The notes under the pieces: generated by a model
Databases searched by the model: none
The model's input: only the letters and a program-made list of their open reading frames with translations
What the model was told of the DNA's origin: nothing
In this document: piece by piece, positions 42,915 through 57,020 of the stretch
Numbering within the stretch: the first letter of the stretch is position 1
Layout of the letters: every line of letters begins with the position of its first letter
Origin: Tubulanus polymorphus
Lineage: Eukaryota > Nemertea > Palaeonemertea > Tubulaniformes > Tubulanidae
NCBI RefSeq assembly: GCF_964204645.1
Contig: NC_134029.1
Coordinates: 10,778,850 to 10,842,849 of the forward strand
Length of the DNA: 64,000 bases
Direction of reading: 5' to 3'
Position numbers and translations under genes: made by a program

Positions 42915-45900
42915 TTTCTATACATATCTCAAATAAACTGACTACTGGTTTTGATAACTAATATTTATACACTTAAAAAAAGCTTAATCTATAGTAAGAG
43001 TCGTTTCTATACTCATCTCAAATTGACTGATTTAGGTTTTTGATAATTAATACTTATACACCATAAAAAGGCTTAATCTATAGAAGAAGTTGTTTCTATA
43101 CTCATCACAAATACTGACTTTAGTTTTTGATGACTAATAGACACAATGAAAAAGCTTACATCTCAAATAAACTAACTGTTGGTTTTCGAAAAATCAATAT
43201 TTATACACTATCAAAAATGCTTAATCTATAGAATGAGTCATTCCTATACTCTTGTAAAATACACGGATTTGGTTTTTGATGACAAACAGTTATACACTAT
43301 AAAAAGGCTTAATCTATAGTAGAAGTTGTTTCTATACATATCTCAAATAAACTGACTGCTGGTTTTGATAACTAATATTTATACACTATAAAAAGGCTTA
43401 ATCTATAGTAGGAGTTGTTTCTATACTCATCTCAAATAAACTGACTATGGCTTTTTATAATTAATACTTATACACTATAAAAAGGCTTAATCTATAGTAG
43501 GAGTTGTTTCTATACATATCTCAAATAAACTGAGTATGGCTTTTATAATTAATACTTATACACTATAAAAAGGCTTAATCTATAGTAGGAGTTGTTTCTT
43601 TACATATCTCAAATAAACTGACTGCTGGTTTTGATAACTTATATTTATACACTTTAAAAAAGCTTAATCTATAGTAAGAGTCGTTTCTATACTCATCTCA
43701 AATTGACTGATTTAGGTTTTTGATAATTAATACTTATACACCATAAAAAGGCTTAATCTATAGAAGAAGTTGTTTCTATACTCATCACAAATACTGACTT
43801 TAGTTTTTGATGACTAATAGACACAATGAAAAAGCTTACATCTCAAATAAACTAACTGTTGGTTTTCGAAAAATCAATATTTATACACTATCAAAAATGC
43901 TTAATCTATAGAAAGAGTCATTCCTATACTCTTGTAAAATACACGGATTTGGTTTTTGATGACAAACAGTTATACACTATAAAAAGGCTTAATCTATAGT
44001 AGAAGTTGTTTCTATACATATCTCAAATAAACTGACTGCTGGTTTTGATAACTAATATTTATACACTATAAAAAGGCTTAATCTATAGTAGGAGTTGTTT
44101 CTATACTCATCTCAAATAAACTGACTATGGCTTTTTATAATTAATACTTATACACTATAAAAAGGCTTAATCTATAGTAGGAGTTGTTTCTATACATATC
44201 TCAAATAAACTGACTGCTGGTTTTGATAACTAATATTTATACACTATAAAAAGGCTTAATCTATAGTAGGAGTTGTTTCTATACTCATCTCAAATAAACT
44301 GACTATGGCTTTTTATAATTAATACTTATACACTATAAAAAGGCTTAATCTATAGTAGGAGTTGTTTCTATACATATCTCAAATAAACTGAGTATGGCTT
44401 TTATAATTAATACTTATACACTATAAAAAGGCTTAATCTATAGTAGGAGTTGTTTCTTTACATATCTCAAATAAACTGACTGCTGGTTTTGATAACTAAT
44501 ATTTATACACTTAAAAAAAGCTTAATCTATAGTAAGAGTCGTTTCTATACTCATCTCAAATTGACTGATTTAGGTTTTTGATAATTAATACTTATACACC
44601 ATAAAAAGGCTTAATCTATAGAAGAAGTTGTTTCTATACTCATCACAAATACTGACTTTAGTTTTTGATGACTAATAGACACAATGAAAAAGCTTACATC
44701 TCAAATAAACTAACTGTTGGTTTTCGAAAAATCAATATTTATACACTATCAAAAATGCTTAATCTATAGAATGAGTCATTCCTATACTCTTGTAAAATAC
44801 ACGGATTTGGTTTTTGATGACAAACAGTTATACACTATAAAAAGGCTTAATCTATAGTAGAAGTTGTTTCTATACATATCTCAAATAAACTGACTGCTGG
44901 TTTTGATAACTAATATTTATACACTATAAAAAGGCTTAATCTATAGTAGAAGTTGTTTCTATACATATCTCAAATAAACTGACTGCTGGTTTTGATAACT
45001 AATATTTATACACTATAAAAAGGCTTAATCTATAGTAGGAGTTGTTTCTATACTCATCTTAAATAAACTGACTGTTGGTTTTTGATAATTAATATTCATC
45101 ACTATAATCAAGCTTAATCTATAGAAGAAGTTGTTTCTATACTCATCACAAATAAACTGACTTTAGTTTATGATGACTAATAGACACAATGAAAAAGCTT
45201 ACATCTCAAATAAACTGACTGCTGGTTTTTCGAAAATTAATATTTATACACTATAAAAAAGCTTAATCTATAGAAAGAGTCATTCCTATACTCATGTAAA
45301 ATACACGGATTTGGTTTTTGATGACAAACAGTTATACACTATAAAAAGGCTTAATCTATAGTAGAAGTTGTTTCTATACATATATCAAATAAACTGACTG
45401 CTGGTTTTGATAACTAATATCTATACAATATAAAAAAGCTTAATCTATAGTGGGAGTCATTTCTATTCTCATCTCAAATAGACTGATTTTGGTTTTTGAT
45501 AATTAATACTTATACACTATTAAAAGACTTAATCTATAGTAGGAGTTGTTTCTATACTCATCTCAAATAAACTGACTATGGCTGTTTATAATTAATACTT
45601 ATACACTTTTAAAAGGCTTAATCTATAGTAGGAGTTGTTTCTATACTCATCTCAAATAAACTGACTATGGCTTTTTATAATTAATACTTATACACTATAA
45701 AAAGGCTTAATCTATAGTAGGAGTTGTTTCTATACATATCTCAAATAAACTGACTGCTGGTTTTGATAACTAATATTTATACACTATAAAAAGGCTTAAT
45801 CTATAGTAGGAGTTGTTTCTATACTCATCTCAAATAAACTGACTATGGCTTTTTATAATTAATACTTATACACTATAAAAAGGCTTAATCTATAGTAGGA

Positions 45901-48724
45901 GTTGTTTCTATACATATCTCAAATAAACTGAGTATGGCTTTTATAATTAATACTTATACACTATAAAAAGGCTTAATCTATAGTAGGAGTTGTTTCTTTA
46001 CATATCTCAAATAAACTGACTGCTGGTTTTGATAACTTATATTTATACACTTAAAAAAAGCTTAATCTATAGTAAGAGTCGTTTCTATACTCATCTCAAA
46101 TTGACTGATTTAGGTTTTTGATAATTAATACTTATACACCATAAAAAGGCTTAATCTATAGAAGAAGTTGTTTCTATACTCATCACAAATACTGACTTTA
46201 GTTTTTGATGACTAATAGACACAATGAAAAAGCTTACATCTCAAATAAACTAACTGTTGGTTTTCGAAAAATCAATATTTATACACTATCAAAAATGCTT
46301 AATCTATAGAATGAGTCATTCCTATACTCTTGTAAAATACACGGATTTGGTTTTTGATGACAAACAGTTATACACTATAAAAAGGCTTAATCTATAGTAG
46401 AAGTTGTTTCTATACATATCTCAAATAAACTGACTGCTGGTTTTGATAACTAATATTTATACACTATAAAAAGGCTTAATCTATAGTAGGAGTTGTTTCT
46501 ATACTCATCTCAAATAAACTGACTATGGCTTTTTATAATTAATACTTATACACTATAAAAAGGCTTAATCTATAGTAGGAGTTGTTTCTATACATATCTC
46601 AAATAAACTGAGTATGGCTTTTATAATTAATACTTATACACTATAAAAAGGCTTAATCTATAGTAGGAGTTGTTTCTTTACATATCTCAAATAAACTGAC
46701 TGCTGGTTTTGATAACTTATATTTATACACTTTAAAAAAGCTTAATCTATAGTAAGAGTCGTTTCTATACTCATCTCAAATTGACTGATTTAGGTTTTTG
46801 ATAATTAATACTTATACACCATAAAAAGGCTTAATCTATAGAAGAAGTTGTTTCTATACTCATCACAAATACTGACTTTAGTTTTTGATGACTAATAGAC
46901 ACAATGAAAAAGCTTACATCTCAAATAAACTAACTGTTGGTTTTCGAAAAATCAATATTTATACACTATCAAAAATGCTTAATCTATAGAATGAGTCATT
47001 CCTATACTCTTGTAAAATACACGGATTTGGTTTTTGATGACAAACAGTTATACACTATAAAAAGGCTTAATCTATAGTAGAAGTTGTTTCTATACATATC
47101 TCAAATAAACTGACTGCTGGTTTTGATAACTAATATTTATACACTATAAAAAGGCTTAATCTATAGTAGGAGTTGTTTCTATACTCATCTCAAATAAACT
47201 GACTATGGCTTTTTATAATTAATACTTATACACTATAAAAAGGCTTAATCTATAGTAGGAGTTGTTTCTATACATATCTCAAATAAACTGACTGCTGGTT
47301 TTGATAACTAATATTTATACACTATAAAAAGGCTTAATCTATAGTAGGAGTTGTTTCTATACTCATCTCAAATAAACTGACTATGGCTTTTTATAATTAA
47401 TACTTATACACTATAAAAAGGCTTAATCTATAGTAGGAGTTGTTTCTATACATATCTCAAATAAACTGAGTATGGCTTTTATAATTAATACTTATACACT
47501 ATAAAAAGGCTTAATCTATAGTAGGAGTTGTTTCTTTACATATCTCAAATAAACTGACTGCTGGTTTTGATAACTAATATTTATACACTTAAAAAAAGCT
47601 TAATCTATAGTAAGAGTCGTTTCTATACTCATCTCAAATTGACTGATTTAGGTTTTTGATAATTAATACTTATACACCATAAAAAGGCTTAATCTATAGA
47701 AGAAGTTGTTTCTATACTCATCACAAATACTGACTTTAGTTTTTGATGACTAATAGACACAATGAAAAAGCTTACATCTCAAATAAACTAACTGTTGGTT
47801 TTCGAAAAATCAATATTTATACACTATCAAAAATGCTTAATCTATAGAATGAGTCATTCCTATACTCTTGTAAAATACACGGATTTGGTTTTTGATGACA
47901 AACAGTTATACACTATAAAAAGGCTTAATCTATAGTAGAAGTTGTTTCTATACATATCTCAAATAAACTGACTGCTGGTTTTGATAACTAATATTTATAC
48001 ACTATAAAAAGGCTTAATCTATAGTAGAAGTTGTTTCTATACATATCTCAAATAAACTGACTGCTGGTTTTGATAACTAATATTTATACACTATAAAAAG
48101 GCTTAATCTATAGTAGGAGTTGTTTCTATACTCATCTTAAATAAACTGACTGTTGGTTTTTGATAATTAATATTCATCACTATAATCAAGCTTAATCTAT
48201 AGAAGAAGTTGTTTCTATACTCATCACAAATAAACTGACTTTAGTTTATGATGACTAATAGACACAATGAAAAAGCTTACATCTCAAATAAACTGACTGC
48301 TGGTTTTTCGAAAATTAATATTTATACACTATAAAAAAGCTTAATCTATAGAAAGAGTCATTCCTATACTCATGTAAAATACACGGATTTGGTTTTTGAT
48401 GACAAACAGTTATACACTATAAAAAGGCTTAATCTATAGTAGAAGTTGTTTCTATACATATATCAAATAAACTGACTGCTGGTTTTGATAACTAATATCT
48501 ATACAATATAAAAAAGCTTAATCTATAGTGGGAGTCATTTCTATTCTCATCTCAAATAGACTGATTTTGGTTTTTGATAATTAATACTTATACACTATTA
48601 AAAGACTTAATCTATAGTAGGAGTTGTTTCTATACTCATCTCAAATAAACTGACTATGGCTGTTTATAATTAATACTTATACACTTTTAAAAGGCTTAAT
48701 CTATAGTAGGAGTTGTTTCTATAC
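42915..48724. repeat. Higher-order repeat 1, lag 3078 bp
   Basis: The marker GAATGAGTCATTCC (one variant GAAAGAGTCATTCC) occurs at 43231, 43911, 44769, 46309, 46989 and 47847. Spacings are 680, 858, 1540, 680 and 858, so three markers repeat with an exact 3078-bp lag. The left edge is a monomer missing ~29 bp (near 42914), consistent with an unequal-exchange breakpoint. Confidence 0.92.
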
Positions 48725-50299
48725 ATATCTCAAATAAACTGACTACTGGTTTTGATAACTAATATTTATACACTATAAAAAAGCTTAATCTATAGTAGGA
48801 GTCATTTCTATTCTCATCTCAAATAGACTGATTTTGGTTTTTGATAATTAATACTTATACACCATAAAAATACTTAATCCATAGTAGGAGTTGTTTCTAT
48901 ACTCATCTGAAATATACTGACTATGGCTTTTTATAATTAATACTTATACACTATTAAAAAGGCTTTATCTATAGTAGGAGTTGTTTCTATACATATCTCA
49001 AATTAACTGACTGCTGGTTTTGATAACTAATATTTATACACTGTAAAAAAGCTTAATCTATAGTAGGAGTCGTTTCTATACTCATCTCAAATTGACTGAC
49101 TATGGCTTTTTATAATTAATACTTATACACTATAAAAAGGCTTTATCTATAGTAGAAGTTGTTTCTATACATATCTCAAATAAACTGACTGCTGGTTTTG
49201 ATAACTAATATTTATACATTATATAAAAGCTTAATCTATAGTAGGAGTCATTTCTATTCTCATCTCAAATAGACTGATTTTGGTTTTTGATAATTAATAC
49301 TTATACACTATTAATAGACTTAATCTATATTAGGAGTATTTTCTATACTCATCTCAAATAGACTGATTTTGGTTTTTGATAATTAATACTTATACACCAT
49401 AAAAATACTTAATCCATAGTAGGAGTTGTTTCTATACTCATCTTAAATAAACTGAGTATGGCTTTTTATAATTAATACTTATACACTATAAAAAGGCTTT
49501 ATCTATAGTAGGAGTTGTTTCTATACATATCTCAAATAAACTGACTGCTGGTTTTGATAACTAATATTTATACACTAAAAAAAAGCTTAATCTAAAGTAG
49601 GAGTCGTTTCTATACTCATCTAGAATAGACTTATTTTGGTTTTTGATAATTAATACTTATACACCATAAAAAGACTTAATCTATAGTAGGAGTTGTTTCT
49701 ATACTCATCTTAAATAAACTGGCTGTTGGTTTTTGATAACTAATATTTATTCACTTTAAAGATGCTTAATCTATAGTAGGAGTCATTTCTATACTCATCT
49801 CAAATAGACTGATTTTGGTTTTTGATAATTAATACTTATACACTAAAAGACTTAATCTATAGTAGGAGTTGTTTCTATACTCATCTCAAATAAACTGACT
49901 ATGGCTTTTTATAATTAATACTTATACACTATAAAGCGCTTTATCTATAGTAGGAGTTGTTTCTATACATATCTCAAATAAACTGACTGCTGGTTTTGAT
50001 AACTAATATTTATACACTATAAAAAAGCTTAATCTATAGTAGGAGTTGTTTCTATACTCATCTTAAATAAAATGGCTGTTGGTTTTTGATAACTAATATT
50101 TATTCACCATAAAAATGCTTAATCTATAGTAGGAGTCATTTCTATACTCATCTCAAATAGACTGATTTTGGTTTTTGATAATTAATACTTATACACTAAA
50201 AGACTTAATCTATAGTAGGAGTTGTTTCTATACTCATCTCAAATAAACTGACTATGGCTTTTTATAATTAATACTTATACACTATAAAAGGCTTTATCT

Positions 50300-53200
50300 A
50301 TAGTAGGAGTTGTTTCTATACATATCTCAAATAAACTGACTGCTGGTTTTGATAACTAATATTTATACACTATAAAAAAGCTTAATCTATAGTAGGAGTT
50401 GTTTCTATACTCATCTCAAATAGACTGATTTTGGTTTTTGATAATGAATACTTATACACCATAAAAAGACTTAATCTATAGTAGGAGTTGTTTCTATACT
50501 CATCTCAAATAAACTGAGTATGGCTTTTTATAATTAATACTTATACACTATAAAGCGCTTTATCTATAGTAGGAGTTGTTTCTATACATATCTCAAATAA
50601 ACTGACTGCTGGTTTTGATAACTAATATTTATACACTATAAAAAAGCTTAATCTATAGTAGGAGTCGTTTCTATACTCATCTCAAATAAACTGACTTTAG
50701 TTTTTGATGACTAATAGACACAATGAAAAAGCTTAATCTATAGTAAGAGTTGTTTCTATACTCATCTTAAATAAACTGAGTATGGCTTTTTATAATTAAT
50801 ACTTATACACTATAAAAGGCTTTATCTATAGTAGGAGTTGTTTCTATACATATCTCAAATAAACTGACTGCTGGTTTTGATAACTAATATTTATACACTA
50901 TAAAAATGCTTAATCTATAGTAGGAGTCATTTCTATACTCATCTCAAATAGACTGATTTTGGCTTTTTATAATTAATACTTATACACCATAAAAAGACTT
51001 AATCTATAGTAGGAGTTGTTTCTATACTCATCTTAAATAAAATGGCTGTTGGTTTTTGATAACTAATATTTATTCACTATAAAAATGTTTAATCTATAGT
51101 AGGAGTCATTTCTATACTCATCTCAAATAGACTGATTTTGGTTTTTGATAATTAATACTTATACACTAAAAGACTTAATCTATAGTAGGAGTTGTTTCTA
51201 TACTCATCTCAAATAAACTGACTATGGCTTTTTATAATTAATACTTATACACTATAAAAGGCTTTATCTATAGTAGGAGTTGTTTCTATACATATCTCAA
51301 ATAAACTGACTGCTGGTTTTGATAACTAATATTTATACACTATAAAAAAGCTTAATCTATAGTAGGAGTTGTTTCTATACTCATCTAAAATAGACTGATT
51401 TTGGTTTTTGATAATGAATACTTATACACCATAAAAAGACTTAATCTATAGTAGGAGTTGTTTCTATACATATCTCAAATAAACTGACTTTAGTTTTTGA
51501 TGACTAATAGACACAATGAAAAAGCTTACTCTATAGTAAGAGTTGTTTCTATACTCATCTTAAATAAACTGACTATGGCTTTTTATAATTAATACTTATA
51601 CACTATAAAGCGCTTAATCTATAGTAGGAGTTGTTTCTATACATATCTCAAATAAACTGACTGCTGGTTTTGATAACTAATATTTATACACTATAAAAAA
51701 GCTTAATCTATAGTAGGAGTCGTTTCTATACTCATCTCAAATAAACTGACTTTTGGTTTTTGATGACTAATAGACACAATAAAGAGGCTTAATCTATAGG
51801 AGTAGTTGTTTCTATTCTCATCTCAAATAAACTGACTGTTGGTTTTTGATAACTAATATTTATACCCTATAAAAAAGCTTAATCTATAATAGGAGTCGTA
51901 TCTATAATCATCTCGCATAGACTGATTTTCGTTTTTGATGACTTAGGCCTATAGTTATACACTATAAAAAGCTTAATCTATAGTATGAGTTGTTTCTATA
52001 CTCATGTCAAATACACTTATTTGGTTTTTTATGACAAATATTTATACACTATAAAAAGGCTTAATCTATAGTAGGAGTTGTTTCTATACTCATCTCAAAT
52101 AAACTGACTTTAGTTTTTGATGACTAATAGACACAATAAAGAGGTTTAATCTATAGAAAGAATCGTTCCTATACTCATGTCAAATACACTGATTTGGTTC
52201 TTGATGACAAATAGTTAAACACTATAAAAAGGCTTAATCTATAGTAGTTGTTGTTTCTATACATATCTCAAATAAACTGACTGCTGGATTTGAAAACTAA
52301 TATCTATTCACTATAAAAAAGCTTAATCTACAGTAGGAGTCATTTCTATACTCATCTCAAATAGACTGATTTTGGTTTTTGATAATTCATGCTTATACAC
52401 TATTAAAAGACTTAATCTATAGTAGGAGTTGTTTCTATACTCATCTCAAAAAAACTGACTATGGCTTTTTATTATTAATATTCAACACTATAATCAAGCT
52501 TAATCTATAGAAGGAGACGCTTCTATACTCATCTCAAATAAACTGACTTTTAGTTTTTGATGACTAATAGACACAATTAAGAGGCTTGATCTATAGTTGT
52601 AGTTGTTTCTATACTCATCTCAAATAAACTGACTTTAGTTTTTGATGACTAATAGACACAATGAAAAAGCTTACTCCATAGTAGGAGTCGTTTCTATACT
52701 AATCTCAAATAAACTGACTTATGGTTTTTTGATAGACACAATAAAGAGGCTTAATCTATAGGAGTAGTTGTTTCTATTCTCATCTCAAATAAACTGACTG
52801 TTGGTTTTCGATAATTAATATTTATACACTATAAAAAAGCTTAATCTATAGAAAGAATCGTTCCTTTACTCATGTCAAATACACTGATTTGGTTTTTGAT
52901 GACAAATAGTTATACACTATAAAAAGGCTTAATCTATAGCAGGAGTTGTTTCTATACATATCTCAAATACCGGTACGGTAAACTGACTGCTGGTTTTGAT
53001 AACTAATATTTATTCACTATAAAAAAGCTTAATCTATAGTAGGAGTCATTTCTACACTCATCTTAAATAGACTGATTTTGGTTTTTGATAATTAATACTT
53101 ATACACTATTAAAAGACTTACTCTATAGTAGGAGTCGTTTCTATACTCATCTCAAATAGACTGATTTTGGTTTTTGATAATTAATACTTATACACTATTA

Positions 53201-56200
53201 AAAGACTTACTCTATAGTAGGAGTCGTTTCTATACTAATCTCAAATAAACTGACTGTTGGTTTTCGATAATCAATATTTATACACTATAAAAAAGCTTAA
53301 TCTATAGTAGGAGTCGTTTCTATACTCATCTCAAATACACTGATTTGGTTTTCGATGACAAATAGTTATACACTATAAAAAGGCTTAATCTATGGTAGAA
53401 GTTGTTTCTATACATATCTCAAATAAACTGACTGCTGGTTTTGGTAACTAATATTTATACACTATAAAAAAGCTTAATCTATAGTAGGAGTCGTTTCTAT
53501 ACTCATCTCAAATAGACTGATTTTGGTTTTCGATAATGAATACTTATACACTATTAAAAGACTTAATCTATATTAGGAGTTGTTTCTATACTCATCTCAA
53601 ATAAACTGACTGCTGGTTTTGATAACTAATATTTATACACTATAAAAAAGCTTAATCTATAGAACGAGTCGTTTCTATACTCATGTAAAATACACTGATT
53701 TGGTTTTCGATGACAAATAGTTATACACTATAAAAAGGCTTAATCTATAGTAGGAGTTGTTTCTTTACATATCTCAAATAAACTGACTGCTGGTTTTGAT
53801 AACTAATATTTATACACTATAAAAAAGCTTAATCTATAGTAGGAGTTGTTTCTATACTCATCTCAAATAGACTGATTTTGGTTTTTGATAATGAATACTT
53901 ATACACCATAAAAAGACTTAATCTATAGTAGGAGTTGTTTCTATACTCATCTCAAATAAACTGAGTATGGCTTTTTATAATTAATACTTATACACTATAA
54001 AGCGCTTTATCTATAGTAGGAGTTGTTTCTATACATATCTCAAATAAACTGACTGCTGGTTTTGATAACTAATATTTATACACTATAAAAAAGCTTAATC
54101 TATAGTAGGAGTCGTTTCTATACTCATCTCAAATAAACTGACTTTAGTTTTTGATGACTAATAGACACAATGAAAAAGCTTAATCTATAGTAAGAGTTGT
54201 TTCTATACTCATCTTAAATAAACTGAGTATGGCTTTTTATAATTAATACTTATACACTATAAAAGGCTTTATCTATAGTAGGAGTTGTTTCTATACATAT
54301 CTCAAATAAACTGACTGCTGGTTTTGATAACTAATATTTATACACTATAAAAATGCTTAATCTATAGTAGGAGTCATTTCTATACTCATCTCAAATAGAC
54401 TGATTTTGGCTTTTTATAATTAATACTTATACACCATAAAAAGACTTAATCTATAGTAGGAGTTGTTTCTATACTCATCTTAAATAAAATGGCTGTTGGT
54501 TTTTGATAACTAATATTTATTCACTATAAAAATGTTTAATCTATAGTAGGAGTCATTTCTATACTCATCTCAAATAGACTGATTTTGGTTTTTGATAATT
54601 AATACTTATACACTAAAAGACTTAATCTATAGTAGGAGTTGTTTCTATACTCATCTCAAATAAACTGACTATGGCTTTTTATAATTAATACTTATACACT
54701 ATAAAAGGCTTTATCTATAGTAGGAGTTGTTTCTATACATATCTCAAATAAACTGACTGCTGGTTTTGATAACTAATATTTATACACTATAAAAAAGCTT
54801 AATCTATAGTAGGAGTTGTTTCTATACTCATCTAAAATAGACTGATTTTGGTTTTTGATAATGAATACTTATACACCATAAAAAGACTTAATCTATAGTA
54901 GGAGTTGTTTCTATACTCATCTCAAATAAACTGAGTATGGCTTTTTATAATTAATACTTATACACTATAAAGCGCTTTATCTATAGTAGGAGTTGTTTCT
55001 ATACATATCTCAAATAAACTGACTGCTGGTTTTGATAACTAATATTTATACACTATAAAAAAGCTTAATCTATAGTAGGAGTCGTTTCTATACTCATCTC
55101 AAATAAACTGACTTTTGGTTTTTGATGACTAATAGACACAATAAAGAGGCTTAATCTATAGGAGTAGTTGTTTCTATTCTCATCTCAAATAAACTGACTG
55201 TTGGTTTTTGATAACTAATATTTATACCCTATAAAAAAGCTTAATCTATAATAGGAGTCGTATCTATAATCATCTCGCATAGACTGATTTTCGTTTTTGA
55301 TGACTTAGGCCTATAGTTATACACTATAAAAAGCTTAATCTATAGTATGAGTTGTTTCTATACTCATGTCAAATACACTTATTTGGTTTTTTATGACAAA
55401 TATTTATACACTATAAAAAGGCTTAATCTATAGTAGGAGTTGTTTCTATACTCATCTCAAATAAACTGACTTTAGTTTTTGATGACTAATAGACACAATA
55501 AAGAGGTTTAATCTATAGAAAGAATCGTTCCTATACTCATGTCAAATACACTGATTTGGTTCTTGATGACAAATAGTTAAACACTATAAAAAGGCTTAAT
55601 CTATAGTAGTTGTTGTTTCTATACATATCTCAAATAAACTGACTGCTGGATTTGAAAACTAATATCTATTCACTATAAAAAAGCTTAATCTACAGTAGGA
55701 GTCATTTCTATACTCATCTCAAATAGACTGATTTTGGTTTTTGATAATTCATGCTTATACACTATTAAAAGACTTAATCTATAGTAGGAGTTGTTTCTAT
55801 ACTCATCTCAAAAAAACTGACTATGGCTTTTTATTATTAATATTCAACACTATAATCAAGCTTAATCTATAGAAGGAGACGCTTCTATACTCATCTCAAA
55901 TAAACTGACTTTTAGTTTTTGATGACTAATAGACACAATTAAGAGGCTTAATCTATAGTTGTAGTTGTTTCTATACTCATCTCAAATAAACTGACTTTAG
56001 TTTTTGATGACTAATAGACACAATGAAAAAGCTTACTCCATAGTAGGAGTCGTTTCTATACTAATCTCAAATAAACTGACTTATGGTTTTTTGATAGACA
56101 CAATAAAGAGGCTTAATCTATAGGAGTAGTTGTTTCTATTCTCATCTCAAATAAACTGACTGTTGGTTTTCGATAATTAATATTTATACACTATAAAAAA

Positions 56201-57020
56201 GCTTAATCTATAGAAAGAATCGTTCCTTTACTCATGTCAAATACACTGATTTGGTTTTTGATGACAAATAGTTATACACTATAAAAAGGCTTAATCTATA
56301 GCAGGAGTTGTTTCTATACATATCTCAAATACCGGTACGGTAAACTGACTGCTGGTTTTGATAACTAATATTTATTCACTATAAAAAAGCTTAATCTATA
56401 GTAGGAGTCATTTCTACACTCATCTTAAATAGACTGATTTTGGTTTTTGATAATTAATACTTATACACTATTAAAAGACTTACTCTATAGTAGGAGTCGT
56501 TTCTATACTCATCTCAAATAGACTGATTTTGGTTTTTGATAATTAATACTTATACACTATTAAAAGACTTACTCTATAGTAGGAGTCGTTTCTATACTAA
56601 TCTCAAATAAACTGACTGTTGGTTTTCGATAATCAATATTTATACACTATAAAAAAGCTTAATCTATAGTAGGAGTCGTTTCTATACTCATCTCAAATAC
56701 ACTGATTTGGTTTTCGATGACAAATAGTTATACACTATAAAAAGGCTTAATCTATGGTAGAAGTTGTTTCTATACATATCTCAAATAAACTGACTGCTGG
56801 TTTTGATAACTAATATTTATACACTATAAAAAAGCTTAATCTATAGTAGGAGTCGTTTCTATACTCATCTCAAATAGACTGATTTTGGTTTTCGATAATG
56901 AATACTTATACACTATTAAAAGACTTAATCTATATTAGGAGTTGTTTCTATACTCATCTCAAATAAACTGACTGCTGGTTTTGATAACTAATATTTATAC
57001 ACTATAAAAAAGCTTAATCT
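50300..57020. repeat. Higher-order repeat 2, lag 3447 then 3362 bp
   Basis: The AGCGCTT marker at 50554 recurs at 54001 (3447). The marker at 51609 recurs at 54971, ACTTAGGCCTATAG at 51941 and 55303, and ACCGGTACGGTA at 52969 and 56331 (all 3362). The 85-bp change of lag fits loss of one monomer in the second copy. Confidence 0.92.
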